This document shows positions 1 to 5,754 of a DNA stretch of 5,875 bases, one piece after another. Within the stretch, counting starts at the first letter, position 1. Every line of letters begins with the position of its first letter. The notes under the pieces were generated by a model. It searched no databases. It saw nothing but the letters and a program-made list of their open reading frames with translations, and was not told where the DNA came from. The stretch is taken from the NCBI GenBank assembly GCA_003232965.1, contig QIKG01000198.1:1-5875 (forward strand). Direction: 5' to 3'. A program made the translations under genes and the position numbers. This DNA is from Oceanospirillales bacterium (GTDB lineage Bacteria > Pseudomonadota > Gammaproteobacteria > Xanthomonadales > SZUA-36).

Positions 1-1125
1 CCAGCTATTGAAAACGACGAAATAAATGGGGTAGTTGCCGTAATGCAGAGCGGCTGGCTTGGCACTGGCCCCAAAGTGGCGCAATTCGAACAAGATTTTG
101 CACGATATAAGGGAAGTGATCACGCGGTTGCTCTTAATTCATGTACTGCCGCATTGCATCTGAGCATCCTGGCAGCAGGTATAGGCCCGGGAGACGAGGT
201 GATTACTACCCCTCTAACTTTCTGCGCTACCATCAACGCCATCATTCATGCAGGTGCGACACCAGTGTTGGCGGATGTTGATCCGCATGCCATGAATATC
301 GACCCAGAGCAGGTTGAAGAAAAAATATCACAAAAAACTAAAGCAATTCTTCCCGTACATTTTGCTGGGCGCCCCTGTGATATGGATGCTTTGTGTCAAA
401 TTGCGGGCAAGAATGATCTTAAGATCATTGAGGATTGTGCGCATGCTATTGAGGCAGAATATAAGGGACGGAAAATAGGAACCTTTGGTGATTTTGGATG
501 CTTTAGTTTTTATGTGACCAAGAATGTTGTTACTGGTGAAGGTGGCATGGTTCTCACACAAAGCGAGGATGATGCGGCGCGTATTAAAATGCTTGGCTTA
601 CATGGAATGAGTAAAGACGCTTGGAAACGTTTTGGTGATGAAGGTTATAAACATTATCAGGTCGTCGAGTGTGGCTATAAGTACAATATGATGGATTTAC
701 AGGCGGCTATCGGTATCCATCAGTTGCGAAGGGTAGAGGCTAGTTGGCAACGACGGCAGGAAATATGGCAGAGCTACAATGAAGCCTTTGCGAATCTGCC
801 TGTCACTTTGCCCGCAACTATCGAACCGGAAACCCGCCATGCTTATCATCTCTATACCATCTTGGTTGATGAGCAAAGCTGTAATATTAAACGCGATGAA
901 TTTCTCGGTGTCATGACGGCGCGGAATATCGGCACAGGTGTGCATTATCTGAGCATTCCCGAGCATCCCTACTATCAACAGACCTTTAGCTGGCGGCCGG
1001 AGGACTATCCGCACGCGATGAAAATTGGGCGGCAGACGGTGAGTTTACCGTTGTCGGCAAAGTTGACAGATGAGGATGTAAGGGATGTGATTAACGCAGT
1101 TCTAAAAGTAGTAGGCATCAGGTGA
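1..1125 (+). CDS. DegT/DnrJ/EryC1/StrS sugar aminotransferase, 5' partial
   Basis: PLP-dependent aminotransferase expected to convert a nucleotide-linked 4-keto sugar to a 4-amino sugar in the cytoplasm. The frame is open from base 1: PAIENDEINGVVAVMQSGWL matches the usual start of this family just before the SGWL/TGP motif, so the Met at position 43 is internal and the true start lies upstream, probably about 10 residues away. Numbering from the first visible codon (374 residues), the pyridine-binding Asp is D145 in EDCAH and the Schiff-base Lys is K174 in SFYVTKNVVTGEGG. The PVHFAGRPCDMDA, GYKYNMMD and IGTGVHY stretches recall ArnB and PseC, which aminate UDP-4-keto sugars, from memory of those families. 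No other arn or pse gene is visible, so I give no symbol and leave the substrate open. The TGA stop overlaps the GTG start of the next gene by 4 bp. Family call is firm, exact substrate unknown. Confidence 0.93.
   Translation, partial: PAIENDEINGVVAVMQSGWLGTGPKVAQFEQDFARYKGSDHAVALNSCTAALHLSILAAGIGPGDEVITTPLTFCATINAIIHAGATPVLADVDPHAMNIDPEQVEEKISQKTKAILPVHFAGRPCDMDALCQIAGKNDLKIIEDCAHAIEAEYKGRKIGTFGDFGCFSFYVTKNVVTGEGGMVLTQSEDDAARIKMLGLHGMSKDAWKRFGDEGYKHYQVVECGYKYNMMDLQAAIGIHQLRRVEASWQRRQEIWQSYNEAFANLPVTLPATIEPETRHAYHLYTILVDEQSCNIKRDEFLGVMTARNIGTGVHYLSIPEHPYYQQTFSWRPEDYPHAMKIGRQTVSLPLSAKLTDEDVRDVINAVLKVVGIR
412..429. repeat. 18-bp perfect palindrome inside the aminotransferase gene
   Basis: AATGATCTTAAGATCATT is its own reverse complement over 18 bases, and the flanking G residues at 411 and 430 break the symmetry. 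It encodes part of the conserved stretch leading into the EDCAH motif (Asn-Asp-Leu-Lys-Ile-Ile), so codon constraint may explain it. As two 9-base arms with no loop, it would form only a weak cruciform or a protein-binding dyad. Confidence 0.6.
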
Positions 1126-2111
1126 GGCTTGAGATTGTTGGCGTTCGCCCGGCTTCGGTGGATGAGTGGAATGATGTGTGGAATGCGTGTGACTATGCAA
1201 CTTATTTCCACTCTCTGGAATGGGCCAATGTATGGCAGACATATAGCAAAGGAAAGATAAGGCCAGAGCCACTAATGGTTGATTTTTCTGATGGCAATAG
1301 GGTAATTTTGCCCTTGTCAGCAAAACATGCATGTAGAGGAGTGCCAGCTGAGTATCATTTCTCACCGGGTGGAACGTATGGTGGGTGGATTTCTTCAGGC
1401 CAGCTGACGAAAGACCATGCGCTCCAACTATCCTCTCTCATTTTTGGGAATTGTAAACGGCTGGTCTGGAGATTCAACCCCTATGATCAATTGGTAGCCG
1501 AGTCTGTAAAACATGATGTGACGCAGGAAGTGACAGATGTGCTTGATCTAACAGATGGATTCGATCCTATTTTTAAATCGTGGAGTAAAGGACACAAAAG
1601 TGCCGCCAATAAGGCTCGCCGTGAAGGGGTGACTGTCCGGGAGGCGTCAGTGGCTCAGGATTGGAGAGAATACTTCGAGATTTATGAAGACTCACTGCGA
1701 CGCTGGGGAGAAAAGGCATCCTCAAAATACAGTTGGAGTTTGTTTGAGGATCTTCAGCGGAGAAAATCAACAAATATTAAGCTTTGGTTGAGCTACTACG
1801 ACGAACAGGTGGTTTCAGGGTTGCTATGTTTTTACGCAAAAAATCATGTTGTGTATTGGCATGGGGCTTCTCTTGAGAAGTATTTCGCGCTGCGTCCCGT
1901 CCACTTGGGTATTCACGAGGTAGTTAGGAGAGCCTGTGAATCGGGGTATAGATGGTTTGATTTTAACCCAAGTGGTGATCATGAAGGTGTGCGGAATTTT
2001 AAAAAGGGATTTGGCACCGCCTCAATGAGTTGTCCAGTTGTTCGGGTAAAGCCTTGGGGTTGGAGGGTGATCACTAGTGTGGCGAATAAGGTTTGTAAGG
2101 TAAAGGTATGA
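1122..2111 (+). CDS. FemAB/GNAT-like acyl- or aminoacyl-transferase (BioF2-like, Acetyltransf_6 type)
   Basis: A 329-residue protein with the layout of the GNAT-fold FemAB-related family found in polysaccharide and PEP-CTERM/exosortase loci. Visible marks are an N-terminal FHSLEWANVW (29-38, the usual 'W..p.F.t.eW...w' start), SPGGTYGG (81-88), the basic helix KGHKSAANKARREGVTV (156-172), a GNAT-like strand VVSGLLCFYAKNHVVYWHGA (about 230-249) and the C-terminal FDFNPSGDHEGVRNFKKGFG (279-298). Family members transfer acyl or aminoacyl groups to amines on sugars or peptides. Lying between a sugar aminotransferase and a second acyltransferase, it may acylate the new amino group, which is inference. 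The start is GTG, chosen because no in-frame ATG lies between it and the N-terminal motif. A weak TAGG sits 6 nt upstream and the start overlaps the previous stop as GTGA. No signal peptide or membrane segment is seen, so it is cytoplasmic. Confidence 0.82.
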   Translation: MRLEIVGVRPASVDEWNDVWNACDYATYFHSLEWANVWQTYSKGKIRPEPLMVDFSDGNRVILPLSAKHACRGVPAEYHFSPGGTYGGWISSGQLTKDHALQLSSLIFGNCKRLVWRFNPYDQLVAESVKHDVTQEVTDVLDLTDGFDPIFKSWSKGHKSAANKARREGVTVREASVAQDWREYFEIYEDSLRRWGEKASSKYSWSLFEDLQRRKSTNIKLWLSYYDEQVVSGLLCFYAKNHVVYWHGASLEKYFALRPVHLGIHEVVRRACESGYRWFDFNPSGDHEGVRNFKKGFGTASMSCPVVRVKPWGWRVITSVANKVCKVKV

Positions 2112-2683
2112 CCAGAATCATGGTGATGTTCAGGAGGCTTATTTCTTTCTGGGGTGAATGTAAGCGTCTGTCTGATGTAAACACAAAATTCCCAAGTGTT
2201 AGTGTTGAGTCTAGGGTGATGTTTAAGGGGAGCCTTGAAAATCTTGATATGGGGGAGAATGTTAAAATACAGTCAGGGACAATACTTCATTTGGGCGGGG
2301 GGAGTTGGTGTAAGGATACTGGAGAAATCAGAATTGGTGATGACAGTGTTATTTCTCCCAATTGTGTAATATATGGTTGCGGCCCTGGTGGGGTGCATAT
2401 AGGTAAACGGTTTGATTGTGGCCCAAATGTTTCCATTTTTGCTAGCAGAACAGATTATTTAAAAGACTTGAATAGCCATATTTTTAGGGCTGTTCATATT
2501 GGCGATGATGTTACTGTATTTTCTAACGTAGTAATTAGTCCTGGAGTCACGATTGGATCAGGAGCTGTTATTACAGCCGGATCGGTTGTGACCAGAGATA
2601 TTCCAAAAAATGCATTTGCTGGTGGTATTCCTGCGAGGGTAATTCGAAAGCATACGGGGCGTGGCCATGTTCGGGATTATTAA
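2108..2683 (+). CDS. Left-handed beta-helix (hexapeptide repeat) acyltransferase
   Basis: A 191-residue protein of the WcaF/maltose-acetyltransferase-like group, expected to move an acetyl or other acyl group from acyl-CoA to a sugar hydroxyl or amine. Hexapeptide turns run from about residue 49 (MGENVKIQSGTIL) through EIRIGDDSVISPNCVI (73-88), VHIGKRFDCGPNVSIF (96-111), VHIGDDVTVFSNVVISPGVTIG (129-150) and AVITAGSVVTRDIPKNAFAGG (153-173), ending in the family's usual IPARVIR (174-180). The loop after SIF normally carries a SHxH-like catalytic histidine, but here it reads ASRTDYLKD. H124 or H130 are the nearest alternatives. The ATG overlaps the previous stop as ATGA, with TAAGG 7 nt upstream (2096-2100). 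In-frame ATGs at 2120 and 2126 are possible but less well placed. Probably O- or N-acetylates the sugar made by this cluster. Confidence 0.88.
   Translation: MTRIMVMFRRLISFWGECKRLSDVNTKFPSVSVESRVMFKGSLENLDMGENVKIQSGTILHLGGGSWCKDTGEIRIGDDSVISPNCVIYGCGPGGVHIGKRFDCGPNVSIFASRTDYLKDLNSHIFRAVHIGDDVTVFSNVVISPGVTIGSGAVITAGSVVTRDIPKNAFAGGIPARVIRKHTGRGHVRDY
2656..2659 (+). promoter_or_regulatory. Ribosome binding site candidate deciding the methyltransferase start
   Basis: GGGG lies 7 nt before the ATG at 2667 but only 1 nt before the alternative GTG at 2661. This favours the ATG. The match to the Shine-Dalgarno consensus is poor, so translation may rely on coupling to the upstream gene, whose stop lies 14 to 16 nt downstream of this start. 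Confidence 0.35.
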
Positions 2684-3338
2684 CTCATCGGCAAAAAATA
2701 TTTTAGTGTTGGGGATCTTTCAGCGGGAACTCAAAAAAAAAGGAAGAGAGTATCTTTCGGGTCGCCTAATCGATATAGGTTGTGGAACGAAGCCATACTA
2801 TGATTTGCTCAAACCTTATGTAACAGAGCATGTCGGCGTAGATCATGAAGCAACTTTTCACGATAAGTCTAATATTGACCTCTTTGGAACTGCGTATGAG
2901 ATACCCGTCGACAACGAGGCCTTTGATGCGGCGATTTGTACTGCTGTGCTGGAACACCTGGAAGAGCCTGAGCTGGCGTTACGAGAATGCTGCCGTGTTT
3001 TGAAATCGGGTGGCATTACAATTTACAGCGTTCCGTTTATCTGGCATTTGCACGAAGAACCAAGGGATTTCTATCGTTATTCGAAATATGGTCTCCGATA
3101 TCTTTTTGAGAAAACTGGTTTTGATGTGCTGGAAATAATTCCGCTATCTGGTTTTTGGGTGACTTTTGGTCAGTTGCTTGTTTATAACATCTATCGATTT
3201 CATCGGGGCCCCTTACGTTTTATTCCTGTTATTCCAATAATAGGGTTAGTTGTTCAGGGCGTTAGTTATATTCTTGATCGCCTCGACAAAAGTACACAGT
3301 GGACTTGGATGTATATGATTGTAGCTAGAAAGCGATAG
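2667..3338 (+). CDS. Class I SAM-dependent methyltransferase (Methyltransf_11 type)
   Basis: A 223-residue methyltransferase that probably methylates a sugar or lipid-linked sugar. The SAM-binding motif I is LIDIGCGTKP (34-43), the acidic residue after strand 2 is D59 in GVDHE, and the post-motif region is FDAAICTAVLEHL (86-98) followed by RVLKSGG (110-116). VPFIWHLHEEPRDFYRYS (122-139) is typical of methyltransferases in polysaccharide loci. The C-terminal part has two hydrophobic stretches (about 163-176 and 185-203) rich in I, V, L, F and P, suggesting membrane association. The start overlaps the acyltransferase gene by 17 bp. A GTG at 2661 would add two residues. A run of nine A at 2733-2741 encodes KKK at residues 23-25 and could be slippage prone. 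Acceptor is not predictable from sequence. Confidence 0.87.
   Translation: MFGIINSSAKNILVLGIFQRELKKKGREYLSGRLIDIGCGTKPYYDLLKPYVTEHVGVDHEATFHDKSNIDLFGTAYEIPVDNEAFDAAICTAVLEHLEEPELALRECCRVLKSGGITIYSVPFIWHLHEEPRDFYRYSKYGLRYLFEKTGFDVLEIIPLSGFWVTFGQLLVYNIYRFHRGPLRFIPVIPIIGLVVQGVSYILDRLDKSTQWTWMYMIVARKR
2733..2741 (+). repeat. A9 homopolymer tract near the methyltransferase start
   Basis: Nine consecutive A encode Lys-Lys-Lys at codons 23 to 25. Loss of one A would bring in a TAA at 2767-2769 and gain of one A a TGA at 2801-2803, so slippage here would switch the gene off. It is the longest homopolymer I noticed in the window. Confidence 0.7.
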
Positions 3339-3464
3339 GATATTCCCTTTATATTGTTGTTCATCTTTAGGGCGATGGCAGGCTTAGTGGCACAGAGGCT
3401 TATTTAGAGCTGCTTGATCCACCTGGGCTTAAATTTGTGTACTAAGGTTCTATAGGTAATCGTG
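3339..3464. other. Intergenic gap with a possible gene remnant
   Basis: This is the only sizeable gap in the window and is 126 bp long. I see no convincing terminator hairpin with a T tract and no well-spaced -35/-10 pair. Frame 2 is open from 3371 to a TAA at 3443-3445. It reads as a plausible protein C-terminus (ends LELLDPPGLKFVY) but has no start codon of its own and is preceded by TAG at 3368. The motif GGCTTA occurs three times (3381, 3397, 3426) with unequal spacing. The gap may be a scar from gene loss or insertion at a cassette boundary. Confidence 0.4.
3453..3456 (+). promoter_or_regulatory. Ribosome binding site for the sulfotransferase gene
   Basis: TAGG lies 8 nt before the ATG at 3465 and 5 nt before the alternative GTG at 3462, favouring the ATG. 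A better AAGG at 3444-3447 is too far away (17 nt). Confidence 0.45.
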
Positions 3465-4283
3465 ATGAATGAATTATTAGAAAAACACTGGTGGCGGCAT
3501 AATTTATATGTCTCGGCAATAAAATTATTGCCGCTAAGCAAGAAACACCTTTCTCGAAAGTTTGATGTTCTTATTCTTAGCACAGGAAGAACTGGAACGA
3601 CATGGATGTCAGAGATTCTTTCTTTGGTAGATGGTATATACGTAGTCCATGAGCCAATACCAGTAGAAGCCTATGCTCACAGAGATGCTGTGCATAGCGA
3701 AATAAAAGCAAAAAACTATATTATGAGAGTAAAGCGTAAGGATATATTTGTCAGAAGCTTTTGGAAGGGTTGCGGGGTATATGGTGAAGTCAATGGAAAT
3801 CTTAGGAGACATGCGCCTTTATTGAAGGAGTGCTTTCCAGAAGCTAAGCTCCTGCACCTTGTCCGCGATGGAAAAAAAGTCGTTCGTTCAGTTCTTGCTC
3901 GCGGCACTTTTAAAAGAAAGCATCCCATTTTCGGTAATGAATGCCCTATTCCTTTGGAGGGGTTGAGTCGTGAGTGGAGAGTGATGAGCGACTTTGAAAA
4001 GGCTTGTAGGGTCTGGAAGGAAGAGAACGAATTCTTACGGAAACACGTATCGCATCTTGCGCGACTAGAAGATATAACTTCTGGCTATGACGCCTTTCAG
4101 GCACAAGTGCTGGAGCCACTTGATTTGTACCTGAGCGAGCCAGTTTGGAAAAAATATGCGGGTAGAAAAGTTAATGAAAGTAAAAATAATAGGATGCGTC
4201 TGGATGAAGAATGGACTGCGGAGCAAGAAAATATATTTCAATCCATTTGCGGTGGGGAAATGAAGGCATTAGGGTATTTTTGA
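3465..4283 (+). CDS. PAPS-dependent carbohydrate-type sulfotransferase
   Basis: A 272-residue cytosolic-type sulfotransferase expected to move sulfate from PAPS to a sugar hydroxyl or amine. The 5'-phosphosulfate-binding loop is ILSTGRTGTTWMSEIL (37-52), followed by VVHEPIPVE (60-68), which recalls the FEP motif of GlcNAc/chondroitin sulfotransferases. The 3'-phosphate-binding motif is LLHLVRDGKKVVRSVLARG (129-147) with R134 and S142 in the expected places. A C-terminal part rich in charged residues and W/Y completes a length normal for the family. No signal peptide or membrane helix is evident, unlike the Golgi enzymes. ATG at 3465 is preferred to GTG at 3462 on ribosome binding site spacing. 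The flippase gene starts directly after its stop, suggesting joint translation and that sulfation happens before export. A non-sugar acceptor cannot be excluded. Confidence 0.85.
   Translation: MNELLEKHWWRHNLYVSAIKLLPLSKKHLSRKFDVLILSTGRTGTTWMSEILSLVDGIYVVHEPIPVEAYAHRDAVHSEIKAKNYIMRVKRKDIFVRSFWKGCGVYGEVNGNLRRHAPLLKECFPEAKLLHLVRDGKKVVRSVLARGTFKRKHPIFGNECPIPLEGLSREWRVMSDFEKACRVWKEENEFLRKHVSHLARLEDITSGYDAFQAQVLEPLDLYLSEPVWKKYAGRKVNESKNNRMRLDEEWTAEQENIFQSICGGEMKALGYF
4271..4274 (+). promoter_or_regulatory. Ribosome binding site for the flippase gene, inside the sulfotransferase gene
   Basis: AGGG lies 9 nt before the GTG at 4284, within the last codons of the sulfotransferase. This supports the GTG start that follows its TGA with no gap. 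Confidence 0.5.
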
Positions 4284-5750
4284 GTGTCGAGTATTACGTC
4301 TGTTCGCTGGGTTGCGCTAGATACGTTTATTTCCAAGGGCGTGACTCTACTTTCTTTCGTGCTTGTAGCAAGAGTTCTTGGCCCTGAGATGATGGGGACG
4401 GTGGCGGTATTAATTCTCGTTAAGGAACTGGCGGTGATAACATCAGATTTTGGTTTGTCTCAGGCCATTATTCATTATCAACAGCCGACGAAAAATCAAC
4501 TTGCAACTCTTTATTCAATCAATTGGTTTTTGGGTTTTAGCGCATTTGGTGTGGGGCTGCTATCTACGAATTCGCTAGCCTCAATTTTTGATCAGCCACA
4601 ATTAATCGATTTCTTGCCAGTTGTGGTAGTAGGTTTTCTTCTGGAACCAATTGGCCAGCAAGTTAATGCCTTGTTGCAAAAAATGATGGATTTCAAAGTG
4701 ATCGCTACTATCTCTATAGTGGCAGCTGTACTGGGCGCGATTATTTCTATTGGCGGTGTATATTCAGGCTATGGTGTGTGGGCAGTGGTCATCGCAGGCC
4801 TTGTAAGCAGCGGGGCAAAACAACTTGCATATCTGATGGTGGCTCGGCGGCGACATTTGCTGCATGGATTTGCTCTGGATTTCAAGCAAAGCAAGGACTT
4901 GCTTTCGTTTGGTATGTATAGAACGGGTGCGACGGGGCTTAATTTGTTGAACTCGCGAGTTGACCAATTCATTGTTGGAGGTATGTTGGGGGGTGCAGCC
5001 CTAGGGCTTTATTCAATGGCTACGAACTTTACCCTGATGACAATGCAACAGATAAATGGTATTGCGACAAGGGTTGCATTTCCAGCCATTTCGAAACTTC
5101 AAACCGACGAAATTCGTGTTCGATCAGTTTATTTGCGGCTTGTTAATCGAGCTAGCACCGTTAATGCTGCGATATATTTTGGTCTTTTTGCAGTAGCGGA
5201 ACCCTTAGTTTTCGTGATTTTTGGGCCAAGCTGGATATTACTGGTCCCTTTGTTACAGCTTATGTGCGGGTATGTACTATTGCGTTCGCTCGGGAATTTG
5301 AACGGGCCACTTGCTATGGGGTTGGGGAAGGCGAATTGGGCATTTTATTGGAACCTGGGACTTACTGCTATCGTACCTGCAACGTTGTGGTTTTCAAGTC
5401 TGTTGAATTCGGTTGAGATTGTAGTAGTTGCTCTAATAAGCTTGCAATTAATGTTTGTAGCATTTATGTACTTGTATTGGATACGTCGCCTCATTGGTCC
5501 TTGTCTACGAGAATACGTGACTGCAATCTGTGTCCCGTGGAGTAGTGGCGTAATAATGGTACTTGCCATTCATATTGCACTGCAGTTTGCGAGTTCTTTA
5601 GATTCACCAATTAAATTAGGTATCGCATTATTGACTGGTGCTATTGTGTATGTTGCAGCCAGTTGGTTGATCAACCGTGATGGTATCAGTGAAATATTGG
5701 CCCTGTTTCTCCGTCGCAGAAAATCCCCGTTGTTTAGCAAGAAGGGGTAA
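4284..5750 (+). CDS. Wzx-type polysaccharide flippase (MOP superfamily, WzxC/TuaB-like)
   Basis: A 488-residue, very hydrophobic integral inner-membrane protein expected to flip undecaprenyl-diphosphate-linked repeat units to the periplasm. Its length and hydrophobic pattern fit the usual 12 to 14 helices. The N-terminus carries the family signature VARVLGPEMMGTVAV (28-42). The mid-protein motif FGMYRTGATGLNLLNSRVDQ (209-228), followed by a GLYSMA stretch to about 246, marks the second half, as in WzxC, TuaB and related exporters. Charged loops (for example ARRRH near 187-191) and a basic tail (LRRRKSPLFSKKG) follow the positive-inside pattern. The start is GTG directly after the sulfotransferase stop. 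The gene ends 4 nt before the next start. The name wzx is generic for such clusters, and I leave the symbol blank because the group is highly divergent. It is the transport step for the unit built by the other genes. Confidence 0.9.
   Translation: MSSITSVRWVALDTFISKGVTLLSFVLVARVLGPEMMGTVAVLILVKELAVITSDFGLSQAIIHYQQPTKNQLATLYSINWFLGFSAFGVGLLSTNSLASIFDQPQLIDFLPVVVVGFLLEPIGQQVNALLQKMMDFKVIATISIVAAVLGAIISIGGVYSGYGVWAVVIAGLVSSGAKQLAYLMVARRRHLLHGFALDFKQSKDLLSFGMYRTGATGLNLLNSRVDQFIVGGMLGGAALGLYSMATNFTLMTMQQINGIATRVAFPAISKLQTDEIRVRSVYLRLVNRASTVNAAIYFGLFAVAEPLVFVIFGPSWILLVPLLQLMCGYVLLRSLGNLNGPLAMGLGKANWAFYWNLGLTAIVPATLWFSSLLNSVEIVVVALISLQLMFVAFMYLYWIRRLIGPCLREYVTAICVPWSSGVIMVLAIHIALQFASSLDSPIKLGIALLTGAIVYVAASWLINRDGISEILALFLRRRKSPLFSKKG
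5742..5747 (+). promoter_or_regulatory. Ribosome binding site for the glycosyltransferase gene
   Basis: AAGGGG lies 7 nt before the ATG at 5755, in the last codons of the flippase gene. A second AAGG at 5749-5752 is too close (2 nt). Confidence 0.5.
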
Positions 5751-5754
5751 GGCG

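Noticed and set aside
328..1365. Several open frames on the - strand (328-561, 697-1014, 1005-1211, 1102-1365)
   Set aside because: They lie opposite well-supported + strand genes, overlap each other, and their translations show no recognisable motif.
2132..2137. Perfect AGGAGG within the hexapeptide acyltransferase gene
   Set aside because: No in-frame start codon lies at a suitable distance downstream (ATG at 2158 and GTG at 2154 are out of frame), so it is most likely a chance match.
3339..3404. Read-through extension of the methyltransferase past its TAG, adding a hydrophobic tail of about 22 residues
   Set aside because: The protein already ends at a normal position for its family (ending in IVARKR) and nothing indicates stop-codon suppression.
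3872..3878. A7 run in the sulfotransferase gene as a slippage site
   Set aside because: It encodes the Lys residues of the conserved 3'-phosphate-binding motif and is shorter than typical contingency tracts. The A9 tract is the stronger case.
5665..5676. 12-bp palindrome GGTTGATCAACC in the flippase gene
   Set aside because: One or more 12-bp palindromes are expected by chance in a window of this size, and it sits in coding sequence.
5725..5747. Possible hairpin between CCCC and GGGG at the end of the flippase gene
   Set aside because: Only four base pairs are continuous and no T tract follows. The next gene starts at once, so a terminator is unlikely.
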